DNA of 64,000 nt from M3007 sp044226205 (GCA_044226205.1 JBGAHL010000011.1:80839-144838); one strand, 5' to 3'. Shown: positions 18,901 to 27,621, counted from the first letter of the stretch. Notes: generated by a model not told the origin, from the sequence alone. Numbers and translations are program-made.

Positions 18901-19874
18901 TGGGCTTTTCGCTAGACAACCAGGGCGACGTGGTGCGGGTGCAGGATGCTTTCGGGGCGCTTGTCGAAAACGCGGCCTTCGACAATAAAAAACCCTGGCC
19001 TTGCACCCCGGACGGACTGGGGCGAAGCCTCGAACGGCGTGAAGGCAACATCCCTGCCGACCTGCCGGAAGCCTGGTTCGACGGGTGTATGGGCGGCTCG
19101 CCCTCGGCGCCCTACGCCGTTTGCACGGACTACCCGATCGTGTCGGAAATCAACTACAATTCCGCGGCGGATTTCGACGCCGGCGACTGGTTCGAATTGT
19201 ACAACAACTCCGCCCAGCCGATCGACCTGTCGGGCTGGCGCATACGCGACGAGGAAGACAACCACGAGTACATAGTACCCCCGGGCGCCGTGCTTGCCCC
19301 GGGCGCGTACCAGGTATTTTTTCAGGATGAAAGTCTTTTTCACACCCTCTTTCCGCTCGTGACAAATACTGTCGGGCCGCTTGGTTTCGGTCTGAACGGC
19401 AGCGGCGATCATATCCGCGTGTACGATGCCGGCGGGCGGCTTCAATACAGTCTGTGTTACGACGATTCAACGCCCTGGCCGCAGGCCGCCGACGGGCAAG
19501 GCTATACGCTGGAGTTGCCCGATTATGCAGCCAACCCGAACGCCGGGGAAAACTGGATAAAAGGGTGCTACGGCGGCTCGCCCGGCATGGCGCTCGATCC
19601 CGACTGCGTGGCGCTAGGCACGGAAACGCCCGATCCGGCCTTTTCAACACGGGTATTTCCCAATCCTGCCCGCGACTTTGTCAGGGTGGAACAAAACGGA
19701 ACCGGGCTGGTGGCGATGACTTTTTACGATGCTATGGGTAGAGAAATTGCCCGTTATGAAGGCGAAGAAAGCAGTGTTTATTTTGACACAAAAAACTGGT
19801 TATCAGGGACTTATTTTTTAATTGTCGAGCATTCGGGAAAGTTTACACAACATTTCCTGACGCTTGTAAAATGA
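15918..19874 (+). CDS. Large secreted CotH-kinase / lamin-tail protein with T9SS sorting domain
   Basis: About 1318 residues from ATG 15918 (MSSKLFLSAALSLFLLSTGF, a signal peptide); the frame is open to 15819 but the extension lacks secretion features. Order: lamin-tail domain (25-110, VRLTEIAPTN), a galactose-binding-like region (110-300), a chitobiase C-terminal-like domain (about 380-460), a CotH kinase-like domain (about 470-840), a short InlB-type repeat (about 850-920), two more lamin-tail domains (about 940-1080 and 1090-1230) and a C-terminal T9SS type A sorting domain (VFPNPARDFVRV...GTYFLIVEHSG). CotH proteins are atypical secreted kinases. The expected WDxD motif reads WDVS here, so activity is uncertain. 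Confidence 0.88.
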   Translation: MSSKLFLSAALSLFLLSTGFAQVRLTEIAPTNTGALADEDGDFPDWIELINGGVSSVNLAGYSLSDADRPGHWIFPGIDLPAGQRLLVFCSGKNRGNGQAGPLINHWETAIYESDTWRYTTGQPPSDWAAAGFDDNSWAQAPGGIGYGDGDDATQVPTGTLSFFMRRTFQASDTSQLVSALLHIDYDDAFAAYLNGVEIARSGNLPPGAAWNALANADHEATMIVGGMPEAFILDKSLLTSLLQPGENVLAIEIHNVDPGSSDLSSRTWLSFGITSTQSFYGPVPAWFDNGNPGGNVSLHTGFKLAFGERLSLYDPAGTLADSVSIGTMEPGNSLVRPNDAGAWCISDTPTPNAENNATCYSAYAEAPVFSLSAGFYTGSQNISLVATGAAGLVRYTADGSFPDNNSPVFPPVLTLEQTTLLRARRFAGGLLPSRITTATYFINEPVTVSVVSIAIDPDDYPSVYTDYSAKGRVNVEFFDASHTEQFNTESAGYVVGNWSVSFDQKSLQFDMDEEWGSLGEIDYPLFAPVKPIPHLHSFRIRNEDDDAWGARMRDRIVNDIARPTHAGQAAFRNVVAFINGEYWGLYSARERLDNYFVRDNHGADPDSVNMVKTHWGLGDYIAEYGTLDDFFDLSDFIATQDMSDSANFEAVRQRLDLENFTDYFATEIFVASTDWLQDYFNNVRLFRTPDLRWQFLLWDVSYSSGGASGCVQCDVLGSTITNPFGSRYGVMFNRLLENPGYRRYFINRFADLMNYYWLPARVHALIDQNAAEMAPEIDRHNQRWGTGDLAYWTQQVQYLKDFYAGRAGFQRQHLRDHFNLGPEVNITLQVNPPEAGHIKISTIIPQDLPWTGTYFKGNPVTLTAIPEPGYVFSGWSANPFIVDPSGQTFTANVGTHTYFIANFTGTPKPNTLEVSEINYHSDPTRDAGDWFELHNFGDTPLDISDYQIGDEDWFHRYVLPTGTVLPPDGRLVVVEEKNLFGQEYPDVTQKTGPLGFSLDNQGDVVRVQDAFGALVENAAFDNKKPWPCTPDGLGRSLERREGNIPADLPEAWFDGCMGGSPSAPYAVCTDYPIVSEINYNSAADFDAGDWFELYNNSAQPIDLSGWRIRDEEDNHEYIVPPGAVLAPGAYQVFFQDESLFHTLFPLVTNTVGPLGFGLNGSGDHIRVYDAGGRLQYSLCYDDSTPWPQAADGQGYTLELPDYAANPNAGENWIKGCYGGSPGMALDPDCVALGTETPDPAFSTRVFPNPARDFVRVEQNGTGLVAMTFYDAMGREIARYEGEESSVYFDTKNWLSGTYFLIVEHSGKFTQHFLTLVK

Positions 19875-19931
19875 AACGACACCCGGCACGTTAAACACTG
19901 CATTTTCACCCTTTTTAAATCAAATTTGAAC

Positions 19932-20753
19932 ATGAATCCCTTAAAACTAATGCCCGCACTTGGGCTGTTGCTCCTGTGTCAGCGCCTTTCCGCACAACAC
20001 ATGGCCAACTTAAATTCCGGCGACACCACCTGCATTTTCGGCGACAAAGTCAACGTACGAACCCAGCCCGAGGCCAATGCACAGGTAGCGTTTCAGCTTT
20101 CCGCCGGGGAGCCCGTCATTCTCCTCGAAGAGTTAAAGGCTATGTACCGCGTTGCCGATGTCGAAATGCCCTGGTGTCAGATTCGCACTTTCGACGGCCG
20201 GAAAGGCTACGTCTGGGGCGGGATGCTTTCTCTATGGGGGATCAAACAGGACGGGGCGGTTTGTTTTGCCGCCGGGTTTGCCGGCGAGCAGCCTCAATGC
20301 GAAGTGCGCGCCATCCGAAACGGGACAATCATCAGCAAGGTATCGACCACGATTCCAGTAGGGGAAGGCGGCGTGAACGGCGGTAAAATCATCCCCGGCG
20401 CCAAAGGGTTGGTTGGATACCGCGACATACTCATACTGGAAGCCGGGCTGGGAGCCTGCGGATATCTCCAGATGGCCTGGTATATCCTTTGGAACGGCCA
20501 GAATTTAGTCTCGCTACCACTCTGCAAAAGCATCTTCGACGGGGGAAATTATTACGAGGAAAGTTATCTGTTTCCGGATGATATGGCAAACCAACAGATG
20601 AACTCCGACGATCCAACCCGCATTTATTACCAGGTCAGCACAGGAGAGGAAGAAGAATTTTCCGATGAAAGCGGGTGGGAGACCTCCACCTCGATAAAAG
20701 TACATCTGCTGCGCTGGGACGGCAAAAAGTATGTAAAGCCGAAAGAAGAGTAG
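19932..20753 (+). CDS. Secreted SH3-like domain protein (paralog)
   Basis: 273 residues from ATG 19932; a TTG at 19926 would only add two residues. Signal peptide LMPALGLLLLCQRLSA then QH. SH3-like region at about 25-105 (IFGDKVNVRTQPE, VAFQLSAGEPVILLEE, GYVWGGMLSLWG) and a C-terminal part ending RWDGKKYVKPKEE; the paralog at 14928-15809 has the matching RWDGKQFVKPKD. The two differ mainly in a central insertion present only in the first. Cysteines at several positions suggest disulphides. Follows the CotH gene by 57 bp on the same strand. Ligand and role unknown. Confidence 0.8.
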   Translation: MNPLKLMPALGLLLLCQRLSAQHMANLNSGDTTCIFGDKVNVRTQPEANAQVAFQLSAGEPVILLEELKAMYRVADVEMPWCQIRTFDGRKGYVWGGMLSLWGIKQDGAVCFAAGFAGEQPQCEVRAIRNGTIISKVSTTIPVGEGGVNGGKIIPGAKGLVGYRDILILEAGLGACGYLQMAWYILWNGQNLVSLPLCKSIFDGGNYYEESYLFPDDMANQQMNSDDPTRIYYQVSTGEEEEFSDESGWETSTSIKVHLLRWDGKKYVKPKEE

Positions 20754-20783
20754 TATCGAGTACGTCCGCCTCCCTGTCCCGCT

Positions 20784-20791
20784 TACCTTTG
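20784..20791 (+). promoter_or_regulatory. Promoter -7 box of wecB, 5 nt from its ATG
   Basis: TACCTTTG, exact consensus. The ATG at 20797 follows after only CCCGC, so the predicted transcript is leaderless. No ribosome-binding site can fit. Confidence 0.55.
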
Positions 20792-20796
20792 CCCGC

Positions 20797-21819
20797 ATGG
20801 TATTCATCTGCTACGGCACCCGTCCCGAGATCATCAAACTGGCGCCGGTGATCGACAGATTGCGGGCAAAGGCTTTGCCGTTCCGCACTGTTTTTACGGG
20901 TCAGCACCCCGATCTGTATCGCGACGTGAGCGCACTGGTTCCGCCGCCCGATTTTCAACCCGCGTTCGGGCAGCCGGCCGCATCGCTCGGCGATACGCTG
21001 GCGCGCACGCTGCGCTGGCTCGACGACCTGTTTGCCCGGGAGCGCCCGCGGCTCGTGGTGGCGCAGGGCGATACCGTTGCTGTTTTGGCGGCAGCTACCG
21101 CCGCATTTTTCCGGCAAATACCTTTCGGACACGTGGAGGCAGGTTTGCGCACCTTCGACCTCAGTCAGCCATTTCCCGAAGAAGCCATCCGGCAACAAGT
21201 GAGCCGCGTCACGACCCTGCACTGGGCGCCGACCCGGCGGGCCGCCGACAACCTGCGGCAGGAAGGCGTACGAGGCAACATTGAGGTCACGGGAAATACC
21301 ATCGTGGATATTTGTCAAAGCTTTGGTTTTCAGGCAGTTTACGGCAATGAGGTGCTCGTCACACTGCACCGGCGTGAAAACCACGGCGACACGCTCGAGC
21401 GGCTGGCCGATCAGCTGGAAAGGCTGGCCAAGCGACATTCCGACCTCGAATTTGTGTTTCCCATGCACCCCAATCCGGCTGTTCAGCGGCTGAGGGAGCG
21501 TTTCAAAAAAGTCAAAATTGTCGCGCCACTCCCCTACCCCGAACTGCTGGCTTTGCTGAGTCGGGCGAAGTTCGTCATCAGTGACTCGGGCGGTATTCAG
21601 GAGGAATGTGGCGTTTTTGGCAAAAAAATACTGGTTTGTCGCAGTTTTACGGAGCGGCCGGAAGGCATCGAAGCGGGATTTGCCCGACTGGCAGGCGACG
21701 ATCTGCTCAGCCATTTCGACTGGGCCAACGAGGCGCCCGAGTGGTCGGGCGCCAATCCTTACGGCGACGGAAAAGCCAGCAACAGAATCGTCGATTCGAT
21801 CGGGCGTTTTTGGGGTTAA
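20797..21819 (+). CDS. wecB: UDP-N-acetylglucosamine 2-epimerase (non-hydrolysing)
   Basis: 340 residues; interconverts UDP-GlcNAc and UDP-ManNAc for surface polysaccharide synthesis, in the cytoplasm. The family start CYGTRPEIIKLAPVI is at the N-terminus. HVEAGLRTFD, EEAIRQQVSRVT, GNTIVDI, LVTLHRREN and SDSGGIQEECGVFGKK are all present in the right order. Slightly shorter than the usual 370-380 residues. It precedes a glycosyltransferase pair after a 310-bp repeat-bearing gap, so a role in the same glycan pathway is plausible but not shown. Confidence 0.93.
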   Translation: MVFICYGTRPEIIKLAPVIDRLRAKALPFRTVFTGQHPDLYRDVSALVPPPDFQPAFGQPAASLGDTLARTLRWLDDLFARERPRLVVAQGDTVAVLAAATAAFFRQIPFGHVEAGLRTFDLSQPFPEEAIRQQVSRVTTLHWAPTRRAADNLRQEGVRGNIEVTGNTIVDICQSFGFQAVYGNEVLVTLHRRENHGDTLERLADQLERLAKRHSDLEFVFPMHPNPAVQRLRERFKKVKIVAPLPYPELLALLSRAKFVISDSGGIQEECGVFGKKILVCRSFTERPEGIEAGFARLAGDDLLSHFDWANEAPEWSGANPYGDGKASNRIVDSIGRFWG

Positions 21820-21904
21820 CAGACAGGTTTTTTGTTGACAGGATTAACAGGCTTTTTTGGGGGGGGATGTTGACCGGATGGAAATTCATACTCGCCTTTT
21901 TACA

Positions 21905-22063
21905 TTTAATCTTGTCAATCCTGTCCATCACGCCCCACCTTTTTAAAATTTAATCTTGTCAATCCTGTCCATCACACCCCACCTTTTTAAAATTTAATCT
22001 TGTCAATCCTGTCCATCACACCCTACCTTTTTAAAATTTAATCTTGTCAATCCTGTCCAACAA
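21905..22063. repeat. 44-bp tandem repeat, about 3.5 copies
   Basis: The unit starts TTTAATCTTGTCAATCCTGT and recurs exactly every 44 bp at 21905, 21949, 21993 and 22037, with one or two substitutions between copies. The last copy stops after about 23 bp. The gap between wecB and the GT2 gene (21820-22129) otherwise holds a T/G-rich stretch at 21828-21880 with the reverse-oriented phrase TTGACAGGATTAACAGG, so the array is flanked by an inverted relative. No promoter or gene was recognised inside. Confidence 0.9.
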
Positions 22064-22129
22064 ATCACGCAGCAAGCGTGAAAAGTGCCCGGGCTGCCGG
22101 ACATTTGCCTTTACTCATAACACACTCTC

Positions 22130-22894
22130 ATGAACGGGAAACACGCCGGAGCGCGTACAGATACCTGGCTGGTATTACCGGCCTTCAACGAAGCGGAGAA
22201 TATCGGCCAATTGTTGTCGAGGGCGGCGCTGGCATTTCGCGATGCGGGCCTGCCGCCGCCGATTGTCATCGTGGTCGACGATGGAAGCCACGACGGCACC
22301 GTGGGCACCGTGAAATCATTCAAAGAACTGGAAGACGTGCGCGTTTTTATCCATGCCGCCAATCAGGGCCTGGGACCGACCCTGCGCGACGGACTGCGCG
22401 AAGCCTCCGCTGCCGCGCGCGCCGGCGACGTGATCGTGACGATGGACGCCGACGACACCCACCACCCCGGCCTCATTCCGCCCATGTTGCAAAAAATCCG
22501 GGAGGGCTTCGACGTTGTGATCGCTTCGCGGTACCGACCCGACAGCCGGATCGTGGGGTTGAGCGCTTCGCGGCGACTGATGAGCATTGGCGCTGCGTGG
22601 ATTTTTCGCATTTTGCACCCGATAAAAGGCGTTCGCGACTACACCTGCGGTTTCCGGGCCTACCGGGCCGGGTTGATCCAGTCGGCGTTCGACCGTTACG
22701 GGGAAGGATTTGTGGACAAACAGGGTTTTCAATGCATGGTGGACGTGCTGCTCAAATTGCGCCGCCTCTCGCCGCGCCCCCTGATGGTGGAAGTCCCCTT
22801 TGTACTGCGCTACGACCGCAAGGGCGGCGCCAGCAAGATGAAAATTTTAAAAACCATTGTTCAAACGCTCCGCGTAGCTATTTATGGCCAATAA
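22130..22894 (+). CDS. Glycosyltransferase family 2 (dolichyl-phosphate mannosyltransferase-like)
   Basis: 254 residues, GT-A fold. N-terminal VLPAFNEAENIGQLL, nucleotide-binding VVDDGSHDGT, the metal-binding DADDTHHP (the DxD position) and the acceptor-side GFRAYR..... are in family order. The C-terminus lacks membrane helices, so it resembles DPM1-type enzymes that transfer a sugar to polyprenyl phosphate at the cytoplasmic face. Its last 11 bp overlap the downstream GT39-like gene, which suggests translational coupling: one enzyme makes a lipid-linked sugar, the other uses it. Confidence 0.9.
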   Translation: MNGKHAGARTDTWLVLPAFNEAENIGQLLSRAALAFRDAGLPPPIVIVVDDGSHDGTVGTVKSFKELEDVRVFIHAANQGLGPTLRDGLREASAAARAGDVIVTMDADDTHHPGLIPPMLQKIREGFDVVIASRYRPDSRIVGLSASRRLMSIGAAWIFRILHPIKGVRDYTCGFRAYRAGLIQSAFDRYGEGFVDKQGFQCMVDVLLKLRRLSPRPLMVEVPFVLRYDRKGGASKMKILKTIVQTLRVAIYGQ

Positions 22895-24983
22895 AAAACA
22901 ACAGGGACGCGTGCCTGCCCAACGCGCCCAACGACCGCAAGGGAATATTCAGCAGGAAAAACCAGCCCGGGAAGCCGCCCCCCCAACGCCTCCGCCCGAC
23001 TGGCATGCCGTGGCCGACCGCTACGCCCGGCCCGTTCTGATCGGTCTGCTGGCGCTGGCGTTTTTGCTCCGCATCCTCAACCTGGATGCCCTGACGCTCT
23101 GGGTTGACGAGTTCGTGCACGTGCAAAGGGCTGATGATTACCTTGCAGGCAAAGGGCCGCTTTTCACCGACGACAACAACGGTATTCTGCTGACTTTCTG
23201 CATTTTACCCCTGTTCAAGTTCTTCGGGTCGGCGGCTTTCTGGGCGCGCCTGCCGAGTGTTTTTTTCGGCGTGGGCATGTTGTACCTGATGTATCGCATC
23301 GGCACGCGTTTGTTCAACCGTTACGTGGGTTTGCTCGCTGCTTTTGCCGGGGTGTTTTCCATTTACCTCAACTTTTGGTCCCGAATGGCGCGCAATTACG
23401 CCATCTTCGGTTTTTTCTTTTTGTTGCTTGGCCTGGTGTTTCTGGAGTTTATCGACAACCGGCGCGACCGCGAGGGTAATTTCTGGGCCAGATACGGCCT
23501 GTCCGCCAAACACCTGTTGTTGTTGCCCGTGGTGCTGATCGCAGCGCTGATGTCGCACCAACTCGCTTTCCTTTTTGCGTTCAGCGCGGCGATTTACGCG
23601 ATCATTGTGGCTGTCGGCAAATTTGTCCGCAAATCGGACGACCGCAGCAACAATGCCTACCTGTGGCTTGGCGGCCTGGGGCTGCCATTTTTGCTGTTCT
23701 TGTTCGTCCCTGCATTCAACGGGATCATCAAGGGTATGCTGGGCGCTTTTCTGCCCGCGCGGATCGTGGAATGGGTGATCCCGCAATGGTCGCGCCTGTC
23801 CGAGCTTTGGCAGACGAAGCCCTGGGAATCGTTCGATATGTACAACGGTGTGCTGCGCTACGATCCCACCATCCTGTATTACCCGGCGCTGGCTGGCCTG
23901 GCGGCCGCTTTTTGGCTGAAACCCCGCTCGGGCGCCTGGTTGTTTGCCAGTTTGGTCGTGCCGTTTGTGCTGATGAGTTTTGTGTTTCGGGAGCCGGCCG
24001 ACCCGCGCTACATGATCGGAGTGTTTCCCTATTTTCTGTTGGCAATGGCCGCTTTCTTTTACGCCGTGTGGCAATGGCTGGCCAAAAACAGTTTTGCAAC
24101 GAACGGGAAACTGCAATGGCTGCTGTTGTTGCTGCCCTTTTTGTACGTGATGTCCAGCGTGCGCTGGAAAGAGTTGAAAACCCTCGTGCTGGCAGAAAAA
24201 CTCAACGAACACGTGGTCGACATGAATATCACCACCTGGGCGTTCATCAACTGGAAGGAGCCCAGCGAGTTTATTCAACAACAGGGCAAGCCCGGCGACA
24301 TTATCATGGCAACCGTGCCGACCGCCGCTTCCTATTACCTGAAAAACGAAGACGTGCTGTGGTTCCGGCAGAGTTACTACGATTCGAAGCAGAAAAAATA
24401 CGTGTTCAACGAGCCGGATTCGACCGTTCGGAACAGTGCAACCTCTTTTTACAACTTCGTGCGCACCGTGGAAAACAACCCGCGGGGCTGGTTGCTGGCC
24501 GACTACTATTTCGACAACATTTTTACCGACGAACGCGCTCGAACGTATGTCTACCAAAACATGTATTTCTACCCCGAAGCCTCGCGCGACGGGGGGGTCA
24601 TGCTGTTCGGGTGGGACCATTCGAAACCCAAGCCGCAACAACAAAATCTGGTGGTCGAATTGGGTAAAACCATGAGTAAAATCTTGTCCACGAATTTATA
24701 CATGTCGCCGCCCGAAGCCTTGTTGCAGATGCCCGAACTGAAACTGACCTTGCGCGCACAGCACGTCAACAACAACCGCGAGGCTTTCATTTTATTCAAC
24801 GACCAAAACGCGGTGTATCTGCCGCCGAATAAAGGCAAGGACATCGAAACCATGAAACTGACGGTGCGCTCGGAGTGGCTGGTGCGGGGGCAAAACAAAA
24901 TCCAGATCTGCTACGACGATCAGGTAAAAAACGACAAAGACCCGGGGTTTGCCATTTATTTTCTGGCGCTCGACAGCCAGTAA
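22884..24983 (+). CDS. Multi-pass glycosyltransferase, ArnT/PMT (GT39/GT83) type
   Basis: 699 residues. A charged cytoplasmic leader (1-45) is followed by about eleven hydrophobic helices (50-430), then a periplasmic soluble domain. The first periplasmic loop carries DEFVHVQRADD, where the DE pair is the expected catalytic/metal acidic site of GT-C enzymes that take sugars from polyprenyl phosphate. WSRMARNYAIFGFFF and the EPADPRYMIGVFPY loop are typical of the family. It overlaps the preceding GT2 gene by 11 bp. Substrate and acceptor are unknown; protein or glycan modification in the envelope is likely. Confidence 0.85.
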   Translation: MANKKQQGRVPAQRAQRPQGNIQQEKPAREAAPPTPPPDWHAVADRYARPVLIGLLALAFLLRILNLDALTLWVDEFVHVQRADDYLAGKGPLFTDDNNGILLTFCILPLFKFFGSAAFWARLPSVFFGVGMLYLMYRIGTRLFNRYVGLLAAFAGVFSIYLNFWSRMARNYAIFGFFFLLLGLVFLEFIDNRRDREGNFWARYGLSAKHLLLLPVVLIAALMSHQLAFLFAFSAAIYAIIVAVGKFVRKSDDRSNNAYLWLGGLGLPFLLFLFVPAFNGIIKGMLGAFLPARIVEWVIPQWSRLSELWQTKPWESFDMYNGVLRYDPTILYYPALAGLAAAFWLKPRSGAWLFASLVVPFVLMSFVFREPADPRYMIGVFPYFLLAMAAFFYAVWQWLAKNSFATNGKLQWLLLLLPFLYVMSSVRWKELKTLVLAEKLNEHVVDMNITTWAFINWKEPSEFIQQQGKPGDIIMATVPTAASYYLKNEDVLWFRQSYYDSKQKKYVFNEPDSTVRNSATSFYNFVRTVENNPRGWLLADYYFDNIFTDERARTYVYQNMYFYPEASRDGGVMLFGWDHSKPKPQQQNLVVELGKTMSKILSTNLYMSPPEALLQMPELKLTLRAQHVNNNREAFILFNDQNAVYLPPNKGKDIETMKLTVRSEWLVRGQNKIQICYDDQVKNDKDPGFAIYFLALDSQ

Positions 24984-25027
24984 CAAAGTAGCGCGTTCTG
25001 CTGCCGGGTGAAAAAGAGGCTGTATTA

Positions 25028-25059
25028 CTGACGGGGTGACTTTGGAGTCACCCCGTCAG
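25028..25059. terminator. Strong hairpin between convergent genes
   Basis: Perfect 13-bp stem CTGACGGGGTGAC (25028-25040) with GTCACCCCGTCAG (25047-25059) around TTTGGA. It lies between the GT39-like stop (24983) and the TonB receptor stop (25133). No long T-run follows on either strand, so termination is inferred from position and stability. Confidence 0.45.
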
Positions 25060-25132
25060 TTGGCCGCGATTTAAAATTAAATTATGCAGGATTTTGAGCA
25101 AAAGGACTTATGAGACGGCTTCTTTTTTTTCA

Positions 25133-27502
25133 TCAAAACTCCACCCGATAACTCAAAATCGGAATCAGCGGCGCCTGGTAAAAATAGCGCACTTCTTTCC
25201 GCTCCGTATCGTAGTACTGATCAAAGATATTTTGACGGTTGGTGGCATTCTGCACGTCGAGTGAGACCGTTGTGGTCACGTGGCGGTAATTGCGTTTCAG
25301 GCTAAACCCTGCATCGAGGCGGAAATAGCCGGGCAGCCTTGTGGCAAAAGCCTGCGAATCGTCGTACACCGGCTTGCCCGCTTCGATTGAGGCGGCCAGG
25401 TCGATGGGCGTGGTGCGGTGGCCGCCCATTTGTACCAGCTTGACATTCAGGCCCAATACGCGGTTTTTCCCTTTGCGGAGCAAGGCCCACTCTTTGCCGC
25501 CGGTAAACGTGTTGACCGTGCCGCCGTCGAAACGGGTGGGCCGCCACGTGCCCGCGTAATCGCGGAATTCAGACTTGTACACCGACGACGACAGGAGGAA
25601 GTACAAACCCTTGTCGAGGAACTTTTCGACCGTAATTTCCAGACCGTAATTGCGGCCCTCGCCTTCGTTATCCAGCGTTTCGTACACGAAGCCGTCCACG
25701 TTGTTGAGCATGGAAAAAGTATTGCCTGCCTCGGTGCTTACTGGCGCGTCGATGATCGATTGGTAGTAGGTCTCGGCTTTGAAACGCATGTTGCCCGGCA
25801 GGCGATGGTCGTAACTCAGCACCCAGTGGTGCGATTTGGTGAGCCCCAATTCGGGGTTGAGCAGGGCGCCGGCATCATTTTTCACAAAATACACGCCCAG
25901 GGGCTGCATTTGCGAATGCAGGCCGTAGCCGAAGGTGATCGACTGTTTCGGCGAAAAGGCGTACTTCAGCGAGGCACGGGGTTCGAGCGAATAATGGTGA
26001 TTGAGCAAAAATGAAAAACTGTGCAGGCCGGCGTTGAAGGTGATTTGCTCGGTCGGGCGATACTGCCATTGCGCAAAAGCGTTCACGGTGGTCGTATTGC
26101 CTTTGTTGTTCAGTTCCTGACGCAGGTATTCGTGGTCGTCGTCCCATGCATATTGCGCAAAATCAAAACCCAACACATTGACATACAACCCGGTACGCAG
26201 CAAGTGCCGGGCATTGAACTTGTGATTCAACACCGTGGAAACCGTCAGTTTGGTCTGGGCGTAGTCCTGATCGAGGATTCTACGCGACGAATAATCGCGC
26301 TGAAATTCGTCCACCTGCAAGCCGTTTTGCGTGCCGGAAAAAGCGACGATGGATTTCAGGTAGGTGTTGCTGCCCAGGATTTTGCTGTGCGTAAGCCCGA
26401 GCACGCCCGTGTTGGCGAGGTAGGTATCGGGGTATCTTTTCCCCAGGTCTTCGAGCCAGATCAGGCTGTCGGCCTGCCCCGTGATCTCCTGTTTACTCAG
26501 ACCGCCCATGCCGAACAGCGTGAAGGTGCCGGCACGCCCGGCGGGTAGCCAAAGGTTGAAAGAGAGATCCTGAAAGTCCGTCGTGCCGTCGCCGATATTG
26601 ACCCCCATTTTACCCAGTAAAGACAGGGTGGAATAGCGATAATTGACCAAAAAAGAGCCTTTTTGACCGCCTACGCGAAAAGGACCTTCGGCCGCGACAT
26701 CGAGGCCCAGGACGCTGGCCTGCAAGGTCCCCTCGAATTTTTCGTCGTTGCCTTTGCGCAGTTTCAGGTCAAAAACCCCTGAGAGGGCGTTGCCATATTC
26801 GGCGGCGAAAGCGCCGGTGGAGAAATCCGAATTGCTCAACAACTGCGCGCTCAGGATCGAAATGCCGCCGCCCGAGCTGCCAACCGAGGCAAAGTGGTTG
26901 GGGTTGGGGATGTCGACGCCTTCCATTCGCCACAACAAGCCGTTGGGAGCATTGCCGCGAATCACGATGATATTGTTGCCATCGGAGGCCGTCGCCACCC
27001 CGGCAAAAGAGGCCGCCATGCGGGCCGGGTCATTCACCGCCGCGGCAAACCGCTGTGTTTCTTCCACGGAAAATGTGCGCGCGCTGACCGCCGAAAACTC
27101 GTTCAGGGGCTTGTTTTTGTCAATTTTGGCGCGAATCACGACTTCCTGCGTTTCCAGCACCGACTCTTCCAGTTCAATGGTCAGGTCGAGTTCCTTGCCG
27201 GAATTGACGACGAGGTTGGCCAAAACGGCCTCTTTGTAACCCAGATAGGTCACCCGGATCGTCTGCCGCCCGACGGGTACTTCGTTGAGCCGGAAGCGCC
27301 CGTTGACGTCCGTCATGGCGCCTTGTTTGACCGCGCCGCTTACCGGGTCGAGCACCGCGACAGTGGCTCCGACAAGCGCAGATTTGATGTTTTTATCGAT
27401 AACAATGCCTTTGACCGTCTGGGTCAGGGTAGTTTGGCCGCTTGCAGGGCAAATGAAGAGCAGGCCGGCCACGATGACCGACAGAGCGAATTTGAGTTGC
27501 AT
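25133..27502 (-). CDS. TonB-dependent outer-membrane receptor with carboxypeptidase-regulatory domain
   Basis: About 789 residues from ATG 27502 (MQLKFALSVIVAGLLFICPA, signal peptide, with TTCTCC upstream); the frame is open to 27595 but that extension has no signal character. A CarboxypepD_reg-like domain (about 25-110, VKGIVIDKNIKSALVGATV) is followed by the plug (about 120-240, VIRGNAPNGLLWRMEGVDIP) and a 22-strand type barrel ending in the typical aromatic YRVEF. It imports an unknown large substrate across the outer membrane using TonB energy. There is no SusD partner. It is followed upstream by the GIN lipoprotein gene (27622-28332), 119 bp away on the same strand, possibly co-transcribed. 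Confidence 0.92.
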   Translation of the reverse strand: MQLKFALSVIVAGLLFICPASGQTTLTQTVKGIVIDKNIKSALVGATVAVLDPVSGAVKQGAMTDVNGRFRLNEVPVGRQTIRVTYLGYKEAVLANLVVNSGKELDLTIELEESVLETQEVVIRAKIDKNKPLNEFSAVSARTFSVEETQRFAAAVNDPARMAASFAGVATASDGNNIIVIRGNAPNGLLWRMEGVDIPNPNHFASVGSSGGGISILSAQLLSNSDFSTGAFAAEYGNALSGVFDLKLRKGNDEKFEGTLQASVLGLDVAAEGPFRVGGQKGSFLVNYRYSTLSLLGKMGVNIGDGTTDFQDLSFNLWLPAGRAGTFTLFGMGGLSKQEITGQADSLIWLEDLGKRYPDTYLANTGVLGLTHSKILGSNTYLKSIVAFSGTQNGLQVDEFQRDYSSRRILDQDYAQTKLTVSTVLNHKFNARHLLRTGLYVNVLGFDFAQYAWDDDHEYLRQELNNKGNTTTVNAFAQWQYRPTEQITFNAGLHSFSFLLNHHYSLEPRASLKYAFSPKQSITFGYGLHSQMQPLGVYFVKNDAGALLNPELGLTKSHHWVLSYDHRLPGNMRFKAETYYQSIIDAPVSTEAGNTFSMLNNVDGFVYETLDNEGEGRNYGLEITVEKFLDKGLYFLLSSSVYKSEFRDYAGTWRPTRFDGGTVNTFTGGKEWALLRKGKNRVLGLNVKLVQMGGHRTTPIDLAASIEAGKPVYDDSQAFATRLPGYFRLDAGFSLKRNYRHVTTTVSLDVQNATNRQNIFDQYYDTERKEVRYFYQAPLIPILSYRVEF

Positions 27503-27621
27503 GTTGAGGAGAAAAGTTGGGTAGAAAAAGGCGGGAGCGGTTTTCAAAGGGGCACACAAACTGCGTCCGGCGCAGGAGTCCGGGGCAACGGACACAGTTT
27601 GTGTAAGAAAAACCGGGAGGT

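Noticed and set aside
21905..22063. CRISPR array
   Set aside because: The 44-bp unit is repeated entire with no unique spacers.
23205..24644. Minus-strand open frame of 479 codons
   Set aside because: Antisense to the GT39-like membrane protein gene; His/Gln-rich as antisense of hydrophobic helices.
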